In this document: positions 58,556 through 58,589 of the stretch, in pieces | Layout: each line of letters starts with the position of its first letter | Numbering within the stretch: the first letter of the stretch is position 1 | Notes under the pieces: model-generated | Databases searched by the model: none | Told to the model about the DNA's origin: nothing | Seen by the model: the letters and a program-made list of their open reading frames with translations, nothing else | Origin: an uncultured Lachnospiraceae bacterium | GTDB lineage: Bacteria > Bacillota > Clostridia > Lachnospirales > Lachnospiraceae | NCBI GenBank assembly: GCA_910588955.1 | Contig: CAJURQ010000021.1 | Span: 1 to 58,589, forward strand | Direction of reading: 5' to 3' | DNA: 58,589 nucleotides | Program-made: the position numbers and the translations under genes

Positions 58556-58589
58556 AGAACCCGCATGAATACGGGATTCTTTTTGTCAC

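Noticed and set aside
1..58589. CRISPR array, prophage or insertion sequence
   Set aside because: No regularly spaced direct repeats, transposase or phage structural genes were seen; the folded elements are single copies per site.

Overview
The window looks like chromosomal DNA of a motile Lachnospiraceae-type Firmicute (class Clostridia). The signs are a FliW/CsrA/flagellin partner-switch set, AddAB instead of RecBCD, strong Shine-Dalgarno sites (AGGAGG) with several TTG/GTG starts, sigma-A promoters of TTGACA-N17-TATAAT type, and mixed GC content with many GC-rich genes and AT-rich islands. Species cannot be fixed from the sequence alone.

Layout. (1) 1-110: 3' end of tRNA-Leu(UAA) and its terminator. 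(2) 154-7345: a late flagellar operon (flgM-flgN-flgK-flgK2-flgL-fliW-csrA) behind a textbook sigma-28 promoter. (3) 7371-10713, minus strand: a GT4 glycosyltransferase, an unknown protein and a CgeB-like glycosyltransferase. (4) 10820-16187: flaG-fliD-fliS-fliT-like, then flagellin, with two more sigma-28 promoters. The flagellin leader has a hairpin presenting a CsrA-type AAGGAT loop. (5) 16191-23681: four tandem GT2-TPR glycosyltransferases, a WlbA/WlbB-like dehydrogenase and acetyltransferase pair, and a second CgeB-like protein. Regions 3 and 5 flank the flagellin and chaperone genes and together look like a flagellin glycosylation locus. (6) 23799-27617: cysK and the metNIQ importer. (7) 27738-36015: addB-addA recombination nuclease and a DHH phosphoesterase. 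(8) 36037-46902: a monosaccharide sensing and uptake locus made of a membrane-anchored binding protein, a YesM-type kinase, an AraC-type response regulator, two binding lipoproteins, an MmsA-type ATPase and two paralogous permeases. (9) 46983-48974, minus strand: an AT-rich AAA ATPase plus RloB (TOPRIM) pair, probably a phage-defence module. (10) 49119-54727: a heterodimeric ABC exporter and a BlaI/BlaR1-type regulator pair. (11) 54968-55647: a MazF/PemK-like toxin with a small downstream partner. (12) 55690-57393: nifS-nifU for Fe-S assembly. (13) 57365-58505, minus strand: an ECF sigma factor and a membrane protein whose outer domain looks like the FtsX extracellular domain.

How the parts work together. 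FlgM should hold back sigma-28 until the hook is finished. Sigma-28 then drives flgM, flaG-fliD-fliS and flagellin. FliW, CsrA and the flagellin leader form the second, translational checkpoint. The glycosyltransferases probably decorate flagellin. Several intergenic regions carry strongly folded, multi-stem elements of about 110-120 bp that share architecture and short sequence blocks and may be one dispersed RNA or repeat family. The items most worth following up are the FtsX-like anti-sigma candidate, the folded intergenic elements, the flagellin leader and the AAA-RloB pair.
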